A stretch of 64,000 nt of DNA from Tritrichomonas musculus (lineage: Eukaryota > Parabasalia > Tritrichomonadida > Tritrichomonadidae), in contig JAPFFF010000019.1 of the NCBI GenBank assembly GCA_039105265.1, positions 310,001 to 374,000 of the forward strand, given 5' to 3'. The position numbers and the translations under genes are program-made. Below the pieces are notes generated by a model. That model saw only the letters and a list, made by a program, of their open reading frames with translations, did not search any database and was not told the DNA's origin. Below, piece after piece: positions 40,405-51,425 of the stretch (its first letter is position 1; each line of letters starts with the position of its first letter).

Positions 40405-40818
40405 TTTTAAAAATAATGCGGTATTTTAACGTACAATTCAACTTTTTCAGAAAATAAACTATTTAAAAAATTAATAATATTATTAAATTAAAATTATTCT
40501 TCATAATCACGGTTATTATTTAAAGATATTTTTTATTATTTGATTTTTTTAATTGAATTAAATGATAGTTAAAAATAATATTTGATAAAAAAAGTCAAAG
40601 ACCCAAGATATTAAAAGATATAATTTAAATAATAAATCAATAAAATGTATTTATTTATAACATATTTAACAATTTAAATATCTCTTTTCATTTTAAATTA
40701 TATTCGATTTTAAAATATTATAATTTATATATTGAACTTACTTTTTATTTATACAATTGCATCAGTGTCAACAAATTCATAGATGCCTATAGATTTAATT
40801 CTAGCATCATCTTAAACG
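40405..40818. other. Non-coding interior of the Merlin-like element
   Basis: AT-rich; presumably holds the transposase promoter. No motif assigned. Confidence 0.4.
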
Positions 40819-41481
40819 ATGAAATTAAACATTTATTTGTAAAATGCGTTTTTCCGTTAAAATAATAAGCAAGAATATATTAAAGAAATTCTTTCCTAGT
40901 GCATTTACAAAGACAAAATCACCTTTGTGGCCAATGGAATGTATTTATATTTAAATAAGGAATAGTATATGTTAATTGGTGTTTCAGCATTTCAAGCTTC
41001 CGCACAGCCTTAAAAGCGTTTTGAAACCTCGGAAGTTGATCATTTTATTACGACAGAGCTATTTCCCCAGGGTTTTGTTCCAAAAAAGCTAAAAAATATG
41101 TTTTTATCATAAATAATGACAAAAGGATGATTTTCAAGCACAGAAATACGAGAATCAATGAAAAGCGAGGGTTACAAATTAATTACCGAATATAATGTTT
41201 CTAGTTTTCCTATTTATTACATAAATCGCTCATTGGAATATAAAGTAATACCATGGAAATGGAAGATAGGTCATAGAGCTCATAATGTAAAATGTATTAG
41301 ATACACGAATGATCATAAAACATATACTACATAAAGCAAGAAATTTATAACTAATTATTTAGTTAATACAAGGCTAAAAGAAACAATAGAGGGTTGTGAA
41401 GCAAGAATTACTTTACTAGAAACATAAATGAATTACCAATCGAACCAAAAAGATTTATATTTAAAGCAAAAGCTCTTAAAT
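40819..41481 (+). pseudogene. Decayed ORF inside the Merlin-like element
   Basis: From an ATG at 40819 one frame stays coherent for about 220 codons although crossed by several stops (TAA, TAG and one TGA). Between stops the peptide is clearly protein-like: VSAFQASAQP, RFETSEVDHFITTELFPQGF, SSTEIRESMKSEGYKLITEY, FPIYYINRSLEYKVIPWKW, LVNTRLKETIEGCEARITLL. No indel disturbs the frame. Family not recognised. Probably a second, accessory gene of the element disabled by point mutations. Confidence 0.5.
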
Positions 41482-43243
41482 GAGTAGCAGCACATTCCTC
41501 TATTCATGAACGAGCTCATTATATTGTAAATCTAAAAAATTCCATTTAGTATTGTGTTCAAAATATCTATTATCGTGAATAAAATGTATAATAAGATTGA
41601 CTTTTGTTAAAATATTTTATTTAATGTTTTGACAGAACATATGATTATATAAAAAAAGAGAGAGCAATGTATAATGATTGGTCTAATGATTATTTGAACT
41701 ATTTGTAATGATTGATTGACATGGACAGAGGTTATTGCTATTTATACAAGAAAATTGGGATGTTAAATGGTTATTTATATATATATATTTCAATAGCAAC
41801 CTTAGTGATATTATATATTAGATTTAGTTTTTGGGGACAGCTTAAATCACACAAACCAATATATTCTATTAATTCACATGATATCATACCATTTTTATTG
41901 AGAACTATATACTTTATTAGTTCTTAATATTATTTATTTTCTTTCTTCATCATATAATGCATTCATTTTATGATTGGCAGAATGACAACATGCAAATAAA
42001 TAGTGAAGACTTTAATTTACTGGTATAGTAGGATTTTTATTTTGAAGCGATACTTTTATGTTTCATTTGCCATCAATATTTAATATTCACATCGAAATAA
42101 AATCATTATATGTTACTTTGAATTAGGTATTTCTTTATTAATATTGGAGATATTAGAATTTTCCAACTTTATTCATATATATTTGTTGAGGATAGATAAT
42201 ATTGTTTTGTGGATAAAGCTAATCAAACTTAATGATAGGAGTCTAGCTTGTTGAATTAGTTGGCAATTTTTTTTGGCATCTGTTTGGAGAAAGTAGTGAC
42301 TACCACCTGTACTATACTACGGCGATGTCTTTTTTTAAATTATTGGATGTCATGCTCAAAATGTTATATTAATAGATATTGAAGAGTTTATACCTATTTG
42401 ATTGGTGTTCAGATAAACTTTATGAAACTAACACTGCCAATAGTATACTATTGGTGAAATGAGTCTTTATATATAATTAAAGGTTTAATTTATATTTGGT
42501 TGGATAATACAATAATTAACTTTTGTATTAAAAGTAATAATTAAAATGGCGGGGAAAAGTTGCCAACGCTGACCTTTTTAAGGATATATTTTAATGAAAG
42601 TTATAATTAATTATACTTGAATTATAATAAATATTATTATTTAAAAAATATAAAGATATATATATATATATATCTTTTATTCAATGACCAATTGAAATGC
42701 TAAGAAAAAGTTAGCATAAATTTTTTTTAAAAAATGTAAAAAAATTCGTTTAAAAAATGAAACATAAACATTTTTTTATAATTTAAAATGCAACAAATAA
42801 TGAAACAATGATTTCTTTTTTATATTGTATTGCTGAAATGCTGAAAAAACGCTTTTAAGGCCACCGTTGGTAACTTTTTCCTGTCGTTGGCAACTTTTTC
42901 AGGCAACTATATTAATGTAATATGATTTTAATTATTTTATGTTATTATCAATGATCAAAACCTACTATAAATAACGGAAAAAAATACAAATAATTTGAAC
43001 ATAATTTTCATTTCACTAATGGTGTCATCCGAACATATACTTAATAAATTCTTGCCAATTTTAGAGAGAATGTTATATATCATATATGCGCTGTAAATAT
43101 ATACATGATAATGTTATGAATATATTTGTCGAATTATGACAATCATTTTGTTCAAACAAAAAATGCAAAAAAACTTAATTAGATAAACAATCCTAAATGA
43201 ATATTTCTCATTAAAAATTATCTCGGCTTTCAAAAGAAAAAAA
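41482..43243. other. Non-coding right interior of the Merlin-like element
   Basis: AT-rich with no supported gene (a 71-codon frame at 41712 is not convincing). Contains an inverted pair AAAAGTTGCCAACG near 42555 and CGTTGGCAACTTTTT near 42884, bracketing about 340 bp, possibly a nested small element, plus a short TATA microsatellite at about 42656-42672. Confidence 0.5.
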
Positions 43244-44208
43244 TGAATTGATTTAATGATGTTTTATTAATAATACGTTCGATTCATTGAGTTACATTAA
43301 ATGTCAAAATAAGATTCTGCGAGTTTGAAAGATGTCGTGATATTTCACCTGATTTGCTTCATATGTAAAATATATAAATTGATTTAATGATGTTTTATTA
43401 ATAATACGTTCGATTCATTGAGTTACATTAAATGTCAAAATAAGATTCTGCGAGTTTGAAAGATGTCGTGATATTTCACCTGATTTGCTTCATATGTAAA
43501 ATATATAAATTGATTTAATGATGCTTTATTAATAATACGTTCGATTCATTGAGTTACATTAAATGTCAAAATAAGATTCTGCGAGTTTGAAAGATGTCGT
43601 GATATTTCACCTGATTTGCTTCATATGTAAAATATATAAATTGATTTAATGATGCTTTATTAATAATACGTTCGATTCATTGAGTTACATTAAATGTCAA
43701 AATAAGATTCTGCGAGTTTGAAAGATGTCGTGATATTTCACCTGATTTGCTTCATATGTAAAATATATAAATTGATTTAATGATGCTTTATTAATAATAC
43801 GTTCGATTCATTGAGTTACATTAAATGTCAAAATAAGATTCTGCGAGTTTGAAAGATGTCGTGATATTTCACCTGATTTGCTTCATATGTAAAATATATA
43901 AATTGATTTAATGATGCTTTATTAATAATACGTTCGATTCATTGAGTTACATTAAATGTCAAAATAAGATTCTGCGAGTTTGAAAGATGTCGTGATATTT
44001 CACCTGATTTGCTTCATATGTAAAATATATAAATTGATTTAATGATGCTTTATTAATAATACGTTCGATTCATTGAGTTACATTAAATGTCAAAATAAGA
44101 TTCTGCGAGTTTGAAAGATGTCGTGATATTTCACCTGATTTGCTTCATATGTAAAATATATGAATTGATTTAATGATGCTTTATTAATAATACGTTCGAT
44201 TCATTGAG
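43244..44208 (-). repeat. 131-bp tandem array, inverted, about 7.4 copies
   Basis: Reverse-complement copies of the left array unit; the CATTGAG marker recurs every 131 bp from 43291 to 44208. Copy number differs from the left array (13), so the arrays expand or contract independently while their sequence stays almost identical. Confidence 0.95.
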
Positions 44209-44384
44209 TTATTACATTTGTAGAGAATATTTATTTCTTTGTGCTAAAAAGTTTTATTTTAGTATTGAAATTTGATAATATTGAAAAAATTGAGAGCTAA
44301 ATAATTTATATAAAATTTTCTCTTTTCAAATTTGATAGAGTTCAGAAAATTGTGAATTTACTAGCATTATTCTAGGAAAGTACC
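44209..44384 (-). repeat. Right 176-bp terminal arm
   Basis: Reverse complement of the left arm 37305-37480, ending CTAGGAAAGTACC directly before the target duplication ATTATTTT. Confidence 0.85.
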
Positions 44385-44392
44385 ATTATTTT

Positions 44393-44848
44393 TTATAAGG
44401 ATTAAATATATATTAATTTTATTAAATTTCGTTCAGCCGATGCAGCTGTGGAGTATTACAATAATTTTTCTGAGAAAAAATATGTAAACTATTGAAAATA
44501 TTAATTAAAAAGATAACGTGCTTTCAATAGACCCGGAGCATTTCAAAAGGTCGTACAACTAAATTGAATAAAAAATAAAATTAAATAAATTTATATTTAT
44601 CTTAATAAATAATTTAATTAATAATTATAATATATATTTATATATTTTATATCCAATATTATAAAATGTAATGGTTGAAATAAAGACTTTAATTAAAATT
44701 CAATATATATCGATTTCTTATATATTTGCATCATTTAAAAAATATAGATGTCATTTGAATGTATATACTATGTGTTATACAAATAATATTTTACTTTTTG
44801 ACGAAATCCTTCAGTAATTGAAATATTAAACTCTTTATATTTATGATA
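44393..44848. other. AT-rich intergenic
   Basis: Nothing recognised between the Merlin-like element and the next inverted-repeat element. Confidence 0.4.
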
Positions 44849-45636
44849 GGTCGGCCAAAATAACGTATTTGTCAAAAACATAAAGCGAAATTTTAAAAAA
44901 CGTTAGAAACTTCCCAAACTTATATATTTGTTTCATGAACATATGATTAAGAAAACATCTAAATTTGGTGGAAATTCTTGAGTTGGATTTTTATTTATCA
45001 TCATTTTTTTTGAAATTTGAATTTAAAACAATTATATCCTGCTATATATTATATTCAAATGTTATTTTTTAATTTTCTTTATTTATATACTATATATAAT
45101 ATATATAAATATAATAATAATTTAGAAATATTTATTATTCATCAGTGAATTGATGGAAAAAATTTAATACAATTTAAGAAAAAATAGAAGATCAAATTTC
45201 CTTTTTATTTTTATTTTATTATATTATAAAAACTTATATAACAACAAAAGTCGACTTAAAAATGAAAAAGAAGAAGAAATTCTTAAAGGAAATTATCCCA
45301 AACTTTTTCCAAAAAGAATTGAATTTTGGAGTGTTTAAAAATGAATTTTTCATGTTAAATAAAATAAATATTTATTTATTAATGATTACACTAAATTTAA
45401 TATGATATTATAGATATAAGTAAACATAAATGATTATCTTTTTTTATGATAATTATAGGATATATTAATATTATTTATTTTAAAGAAAATACATAAATTT
45501 CACAAAACTCAACTCAAGAAATTGGATGAAACTTGGTAAACAGAATATGTAGATATCATATAATATTATATATCAAATAGAAGATATTCCTACGTTTTTT
45601 TATTTTTTTTGACAAAACTCGTTATTCTGGCCGACC
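44849..45636. mobile_element. 788-bp TA-flanked element with long inverted ends
   Basis: Starts GGTCGGCCAAAATAACG and ends with the near complement CGTTATTCTGGCCGACC, TA on both flanks. Similarity of the two ends goes further inside (TTTGTCAAAAA; then blocks around GAAATTCTTGAGTTG), so the inverted termini may reach about 150 bp or more. Interior AT-rich, no transposase. Confidence 0.7.
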
Positions 45637-46543
45637 TATTATTTATGAAACCAATCAACTAAATCTTTATTTTTAGAAAAAACTGACATTTGATTGAGAA
45701 TGAAATTCAAATATATTAGAAAGTAAATGCATATAAATAAAATTGTATTCTTCATTTGGCTCCTGTAACGTCCAATTTTTTTATAATCATCATTTAATAA
45801 TTCATTGAATTCCATCAGAAAATGAATATATAACAACAATGATTTTATCAATATTTCCAAAATTTGTTATGAAATTGGAGAGAAAAGACGGATTTGAAAT
45901 TGAGAGGATATCATGTAAAGTTCTCAATTCTGAATTTAAAAAACATAAATTTCTCATTTAAAATAATAATTATAATAAATCTAATAGATCAAAAGTTTTA
46001 TTTTATTTGTGCTTAATAAAAATTCAAACAATAAATATAAAATATTCAAAATCAATCGTTTTTTTAAATCAAAACTATGAAAAAATTATAATAGGTTTAG
46101 TGTCTACCGCTCTGCTTCCAAAAAAGACCTTCAGTGATTTGGTAAAATTTGGCAATTTGGAGCTAGTTTATCATATGACAAAAGTGTTACTTTTTGAAAT
46201 AAATAGGTGAAAAAACTTAAAATAGGTATTTTCAAGAAAGAATTATAAATAATTAAATAATAACTTGTTTAGAAATGATTATATTTATTAGTTCTTTAAA
46301 TTAAATGTATATAAAATATTTAATCAACATAAGATGCAAAAATATAAATGAAACATTATGTTTATTGTTAAAAAAAAATTGAGAGAAATTCAGAGGGAGA
46401 CTTCACATTTAATTTAAAAACAATTGAATTAAAATCAAAAAACTTTCAAAGAGAAATAACTATGATATTGTCAGAAAAAGTTTTCTATATTTTTTAATTA
46501 ACAATTCATCGTTAAGCTAAAATTGTAAAAAACAAACCAAACT
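45637..46543. other. AT-rich intergenic, no gene supported
   Basis: Short frames at 45860-45639 (minus) and 46007-46210 (plus) are not backed by any domain or composition signal. Confidence 0.4.
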
Positions 46544-47005
46544 ATGCTCTTATTATCTGCTTTTTCAATTCTCTCTCTCTCAGCTACATACGATTTTGTT
46601 ACATCAGAAAATCCTCAACTCTTTTCATTTAGTTGTGCAGAAGGTGTTACATTTCGATACATGCCTCTCGAAGGATACAAACTTGTTATTCGCTCATCAC
46701 AAGAAGTTACATGCTCTAGAATCAGTTTGACAGACAATGAAGTAACTAAACTGCCACTTAACCTAGACGCGAAAGATAACTACTTTGAATCAGACGAACT
46801 TACTCTCGAATTAGAACCAGCAAACTTTACTTGCCAATGTGAAAAACCATCTGGAAACTGTGCTATATCGCCAGTTGTTGTTCAAAGCGTTACATCAAAT
46901 ACTGTGATATTTGTTCTACAAGTTTTTTCAATTATATTGATATCAGTTGACATAGGTATTATTATCTTCCAATTCTTCACCTTTCATCACAGAAAATCTG
47001 ATTAA
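46544..47005 (+). CDS. Small type I membrane protein
   Basis: A 153-residue protein with a cleavable-looking signal peptide (MLLLSAFSILSLSAT), an extracytoplasmic domain of about 100 residues with five Cys (31, 57, 97, 99, 106; the last three in CQCEKPSGNC), a single transmembrane helix at about 119-145 (VIFVLQVFSIILISVDIGIIIF), and a very short basic tail (HHRKSD). No known domain. It should lie in the ER, Golgi or plasma membrane with its N-terminus outside. Codon composition is GC-richer than its flanks, supporting a real gene. Confidence 0.8.
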   Translation: MLLLSAFSILSLSATYDFVTSENPQLFSFSCAEGVTFRYMPLEGYKLVIRSSQEVTCSRISLTDNEVTKLPLNLDAKDNYFESDELTLELEPANFTCQCEKPSGNCAISPVVVQSVTSNTVIFVLQVFSIILISVDIGIIIFQFFTFHHRKSD

Positions 47006-47474
47006 ACGAAAAATATTACTTTCAATTTTAAAAATATTTCCCAACATTTTTTTAATTTTCTAAAATGTCATATATGAAAATTTTAATTTTTTATTGCATT
47101 ATATATTTGAACTTTGTGATGGACAAGAATTTAATTTGTTTTGAACTTATTCAAATTATTTTTTTTCTTTGTTCAACTCATACATTTTCTATGATATCTT
47201 AAGCTTCAATAAAAAGGAACAGAATATATCTAATCTTTATAAAAAGCATGGGCTTCAAAAAACAAATTATTTTCATTTCAAATCTAAAAACAAAACAAAA
47301 AACCTTTCCAAAATCATTCACGTAATTTATTTTTTACAACAATTTAATTATTGATTATATTTATCAGGTTACTCAAATATGAATATATGACGATTTACAA
47401 CACCTTTTTTTTTTTTTTTTTTTGATATAAATTTCTGTTTGCACGTTTAAAATTTTATGTAATAATTTTCTCTT
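47006..47474. other. Intergenic, AT-rich with poly-T
   Basis: T run near 47407-47423; no gene supported. Confidence 0.5.
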
Positions 47475-49604
47475 ATGAGGAATACAGCAAAGTTAAACTG
47501 GCTTAAAGACAGGGAACGAGAATTCAGGAAAACAGGGAAACTTGATATTAGTGGTGAAATGCTTGAAAATCTTTCATTTATTGGATCTCGTCCAACAATG
47601 AAAACATTAGACTTGTCATTTACTTCAATTCGATCTTTCGAAGGTCTTCCACCACAACCAAAACTTGAATACATTATTTTAGATGGATCAATGATAGAAT
47701 CTTTTAAGAATGGTTTATCAATTTCTTCAATTTCCAAAATATCAATTAGAAATACTCCTGCTTCTAAAATACCAAATTACAAGCTATCTTTACTAATTTT
47801 ATGTGATAATCTTCGAATAATTGATGACCGTATTGTTCCCAACAAATTAAAACAAAAAGCAGAGAAATATCCACCAATTTGCCGGAAACTTGTTAATCAG
47901 GGATGGATTGCAGAATATCCTTGCCCATCCAAAACAGATCTTATTGATATTTGCTTCAATTACGGTTTAAATTATCAAGAGGAAACTGAAGGCAAAAGTA
48001 TTTCAAGTTTAAATGAAATTCCATTATATGAGGAAAAAGATATTGACGAAATAATTTCGAAATATAGTTCAAAACACAAGAAAATGCTTCAAAAAGCAAA
48101 AGAAAAACTTGAAAATATCGATAATATTAATCCATATGATAGTAGAAACAGCGCAAGCATTGACTTAACTGTTACCTCAGAAAACTCAAGTGTTAATACT
48201 AATCATGAATTCACATTTAGTCTAAATCAAGAGTCCTCCTTTAGCACAAATGATAATTTTCAAATTCCGTATCCTCAAGACGAAGAAGAAAGAAATGAAT
48301 CTTTCATCAGCTACAATCCAAATCTTCTTTCTTATCGTGTGAGCGCAATAATTAAAAAATATGGATTTGATATTGATGATGATGGCGATCGCGTGTCTAC
48401 GATTGTTTCGGCTCTTGATCATATTTTCAAGATAGCAGAAGGAAAAGATGTCGACTTCCCACATGTCCTGATGGATGGAAACATTATAGCTCTTGAAGAT
48501 GATTTCGAAGAAGATGAAGAGGAGTCATCTAGTGAGGATCTAAATGCTCCAAAGAAGACCAGAACCAATGTTACGTTTGACTTTTCAAATCAAGGCAATA
48601 ATCGTGGTGAATTATATAGACCAACAACAAATATACTTGATGAAAAAGAATACAAAGAAACAAATATGAATATCCAAAAAGATCTCAGTGACCATTTGTT
48701 TGAAGAATATAACGAAGAAGAAGAAAAAAATAGAATAGATATAAGCCAATCCAGCTCTTCTTTCCTACAACAACATCATTTACTTGATGAAAATGAGAAT
48801 GAGGCTGAACAGAAAAAAGATGAAGTTGAAGGTGAAAGTTTAATTAGCATAAGTGCAATAGAAGGAGAAGGTCAGCTAGATGATTCTCTCTTGCAACAAC
48901 AAAAGATGCTGATGCAAGATGATAACGAAGATGCAAATGAAGAAGGAAATACGAACAAAATAGGAAATGCAAATGAAGAAGAAAATACGAACGAAGTAGA
49001 AAATGCAAATGAAGAAGAAAATATGAGCGAGGTTGAAAATATAAATGAAGAGGAAAATACAAACGAGATAGAAAATGCATATGAAGAAGAAAATACGAAC
49101 GAAGTAGAAAATGCAAATGAAGAAGAGAATATAAACGAGATAGAAAATGCAAATGAAGAAGAGAATATAAACGAGGTAGGGAATATAAATGAAGAAGAAA
49201 ATGCAAACGAATTTGAAAATGAAAACAATGAAGAGGAGCAAGAAAATAGCAAAATCGAAATCGAAGGACAAATAAACCTTAGCAACAATGATGAAGAAGA
49301 GCAGTCTTTAAGTGGACTAATTTTAAATGATAATGAAAACGAAGAAGATGAAGCCGACATTTTCAATTTCGAGGATAAGCTACCTGATTTTCCGGAAGAA
49401 GATAGAAACAATAATTTAAATACCTCTGGTGAAGAAGAAGACAATATGAAAATTATTGATAACCAGTTGGATTCAGCAGGAGCAATTGAAACTAATGAAA
49501 ACGAAGATATGAATAACGATAATGATGATGGCACCAATATAACTGCAAGTAATGATGAATCAATTACTCTTTCTACAATGGAAGAGGATAATGAAAATGA
49601 TTAA
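47475..49604 (+). CDS. LRR protein with long acidic repeat tail
   Basis: A 709-residue protein. Residues about 10-125 form a short leucine-rich repeat unit (MKTLDLSFTSIRSFEGLP, PKLEYIILDGSMIESF, ISKISIRNTPASKIP, LSLLILCDNLRIIDDRIVP), a pattern like the LRR caps of ciliary or dynein-linked LRR proteins. The middle (125-330) includes a helical region ending near SAIIKKYGFDIDDD. From about 330 the chain is Glu/Asp/Asn-rich, with a 12-residue repeat (VENANEEENTNE and variants) eight times at about 496-580. No membrane segment. A protein-binding scaffold is likely; specific partner unknown. Start supported by LRR consensus starting only about 30 residues later. Confidence 0.85.
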   Translation: MRNTAKLNWLKDREREFRKTGKLDISGEMLENLSFIGSRPTMKTLDLSFTSIRSFEGLPPQPKLEYIILDGSMIESFKNGLSISSISKISIRNTPASKIPNYKLSLLILCDNLRIIDDRIVPNKLKQKAEKYPPICRKLVNQGWIAEYPCPSKTDLIDICFNYGLNYQEETEGKSISSLNEIPLYEEKDIDEIISKYSSKHKKMLQKAKEKLENIDNINPYDSRNSASIDLTVTSENSSVNTNHEFTFSLNQESSFSTNDNFQIPYPQDEEERNESFISYNPNLLSYRVSAIIKKYGFDIDDDGDRVSTIVSALDHIFKIAEGKDVDFPHVLMDGNIIALEDDFEEDEEESSSEDLNAPKKTRTNVTFDFSNQGNNRGELYRPTTNILDEKEYKETNMNIQKDLSDHLFEEYNEEEEKNRIDISQSSSSFLQQHHLLDENENEAEQKKDEVEGESLISISAIEGEGQLDDSLLQQQKMLMQDDNEDANEEGNTNKIGNANEEENTNEVENANEEENMSEVENINEEENTNEIENAYEEENTNEVENANEEENINEIENANEEENINEVGNINEEENANEFENENNEEEQENSKIEIEGQINLSNNDEEEQSLSGLILNDNENEEDEADIFNFEDKLPDFPEEDRNNNLNTSGEEEDNMKIIDNQLDSAGAIETNENEDMNNDNDDGTNITASNDESITLSTMEEDNEND
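48955..49220 (+). repeat. 36-bp repeats encoding (VENANEEENTNE)n
   Basis: Eight imperfect in-frame copies of a 36-bp unit within the acidic tail. Variants at residues 4, 5, 10 and 11 show the array is older than the 117-bp array at 34871. Confidence 0.85.
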
Positions 49605-49804
49605 GCTTTTATTCTTTCATGAAAATATAAATGAAGCTTAATCTTTTTGAATGTTAAAAAGTTCATATGTTTTTGTTGACTAAATCATTTATTTGATACA
49701 AGATATCATATTTTTTAAATTATTAGAGTAGCAATGAATCATTTCATTAATAATTTTGAACAATATTTTAAATATAGGTTTTTCATATCACATATCACAG
49801 ATTT

Positions 49805-50416
49805 ATGACTGAGCAATTCAATAAAACGCCTATTGGCAATTTATGCGCTCAATTTACTCAAACTTTAATTGCTCATCCGATGTCTTTATATTTTAGGAAG
49901 CCTACTACTGATGATGGATATTTGCAAATCATTAAAAATCCAATGGACTTTGATACTATCAGAAAAAAGCTTAAGGATGGCCAATATTCATCCCATAATG
50001 AATGGAAAAAAGATGTTGATTTAATTTATTCAAACGCTATTGAATATAATACGAATGAATCTGTGGCTGGAGGAATGGCTATTTACCTTCAAAAAAAGAC
50101 AGACAAAATGTGCCAAAAATTTAATTATTTTAATCACCAAAATTATGAAGAGGCTATTCGGTCGGTAAACCGAGAACTCGACTCAATTGTTTCTCAAATC
50201 ACACAACAAAATATTGAGACAACACCAAACTATGAAATTGAGCAACTCAGTAAAATACTTAATACATATTCTGATACTACAGAGATTGAACAATTAATTA
50301 AGAAGAGCGGAGATCATCGTATTTTGAAAAAGTGCAAAGATAGCGTTATCAATCTCGATAGTCTTTCAAGGAAAACCCTTGATTCAATATGGATCAAATT
50401 TGGAAAACCACAATAA
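49805..50416 (+). CDS. Small bromodomain protein
   Basis: A 203-residue protein whose N-terminal 110 residues are a bromodomain, the acetyl-lysine reader of histones. Visible: helix Z/ZA loop (HPMSLYFRKP ... YLQIIKNPMDFDTIRKKL), helix B DVDLIYSNAIEYN with the acetyl-lysine-binding Asn in NAIEYN, and helix C (GMAIYLQKKTDKM). The ZA loop is shortened and the classical WPF shelf is replaced by HPMS. The C-terminal half is helical with no known domain (possibly an ET-like or partner-binding region). Likely nuclear chromatin reader. Stand-alone bromodomain proteins of this size are typical of parabasalids and other protists. Confidence 0.92.
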   Translation: MTEQFNKTPIGNLCAQFTQTLIAHPMSLYFRKPTTDDGYLQIIKNPMDFDTIRKKLKDGQYSSHNEWKKDVDLIYSNAIEYNTNESVAGGMAIYLQKKTDKMCQKFNYFNHQNYEEAIRSVNRELDSIVSQITQQNIETTPNYEIEQLSKILNTYSDTTEIEQLIKKSGDHRILKKCKDSVINLDSLSRKTLDSIWIKFGKPQ

Positions 50417-50525
50417 CTTTATTCCAAAAAAACAAATATTTGTCCATATAGTATTATTTATTGTTAACTTTCAAAGACATTTGGGATTTTCAATCATGGT
50501 ATAATAAATATAAAACACATCACAC

Positions 50526-51425
50526 TTAAAGATTCATTGGTGAAGATTGCGCTGTTCTTTTCTTTATTGGCGACATGACTGGCGTTGTCGGTGTTGATCT
50601 AGGTAGAATAAAAGTTTTTTTCGGTGTTCCATTAACACTTTCTCTTGAACTAATTTGTGCGTTGACTAAATTTCTTTTTTCTTCTAATAACTTTTCTTTT
50701 TCGAGAGTAAGTTGGTTAATTTTTTCAGTGTAATCAAAACATGCACTCTCGTTATTAATTTGAACTTTTTTTAGTTGCCTTCTGAGAACAGCTGTATTCG
50801 CTTGCTGATAATCAGATACAAAATAGCTTGTTGGATTTGGCCCCTCGAGCTTTTTTATTTCGTTAATAATAAGCTTGCATCTCTGAACAAACGCTGAATT
50901 TGTTTTAACATCATGAAAATATTCTAGTGTTGGTAATGTTCTATTTACAAGAGGATCCAAACCAGGCTCAATTGTTGATATTGGAATCATTAAATTAATT
51001 AAATCTTCATGACCTTTCAGAAGCTGAGGATTTTTCTGAATACATTTTTCAATTAATGGCCTTTCAATTGCCATTAGTTGCTCTCTTTTAGCTATTTCTT
51101 CTGACAAATTCTCATTTGATTCTTCGACACGACTAATGAATTCTTGTGTTGATCGAATATTTCCTTTTATCGCATTCGTAATTGCTTCAAGCTTAGCTTC
51201 AAGATCAAGGACATGGCTTCTAAGTTGAATAATATTCTTTGATAATAGCTCCAGATCGTCATTTAAATCATATATTTGATTATATGTTGCTCCTACTATT
51301 CTACTAGATTTTGCACGGTTTCTAGGAGAATACGGACTTAAGCTTGATTCATATGTGGGTTTTACAGACATATGAAGTAAGTATGTAACCGTCAAATTAT
51401 ATACAAAAAAACGTTCTTTTTTCAA
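50526..51425 (-). CDS. Coiled-coil protein with Ser-Pro termini
   Basis: Frame of 299 residues; the likely start is the second Met (position 51371, MSVKPTYESSLSPYSPRNRA), because the first 18 residues are hydrophobic and unlike the rest. N-terminal SP-rich segment, a coiled coil at about 55-130, a helical middle (about 130-215), a second coiled coil at about 225-265, and a C-terminus rich in SP/TP (TPKKTF, STPTTPVMSPIKKR). No known family. The SP/TP-K/R sites suggest cell-cycle kinase control; a cytoskeletal or centrosomal role is inference. It runs convergently with the bromodomain gene, 109 bp apart. Confidence 0.8.
   Translation of the reverse strand: MKKERFFVYNLTVTYLLHMSVKPTYESSLSPYSPRNRAKSSRIVGATYNQIYDLNDDLELLSKNIIQLRSHVLDLEAKLEAITNAIKGNIRSTQEFISRVEESNENLSEEIAKREQLMAIERPLIEKCIQKNPQLLKGHEDLINLMIPISTIEPGLDPLVNRTLPTLEYFHDVKTNSAFVQRCKLIINEIKKLEGPNPTSYFVSDYQQANTAVLRRQLKKVQINNESACFDYTEKINQLTLEKEKLLEEKRNLVNAQISSRESVNGTPKKTFILPRSTPTTPVMSPIKKRTAQSSPMNL

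Larger units (their letters stand above)
37305..44384 (-). mobile_element. Merlin/IS1595-like transposon with tandem arrays in its TIRs
   Basis: A 7080-bp element flanked by a perfect 8-bp target duplication ATTATTTT (37297-37304 and 44385-44392), the size made by Merlin elements. Outer arms of exactly 176 bp (37305-37480 and 44209-44384, starting GGTACTTTCCTAGAATAATG) are inverted copies. They lead into inverted arrays of a 131-bp unit: 13 copies on the left, about 7.4 on the right. The core encodes an ISXO2-type DDE transposase on the minus strand and a decayed ORF on the plus strand. The intact ends, duplication and transposase say it moved recently and may still be active. Confidence 0.9.

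Noticed and set aside
40819-41481. Stop codons reassigned to amino acids in this organism
   Set aside because: Other genes in the window terminate normally at TAA, TAG or TGA, so the standard code applies; decay is the simpler reading.
48844-49537. Several hydrophobic minus-strand frames of 120-221 codons
   Set aside because: Antisense of the acidic 12-residue repeats; low complexity explains the openness.
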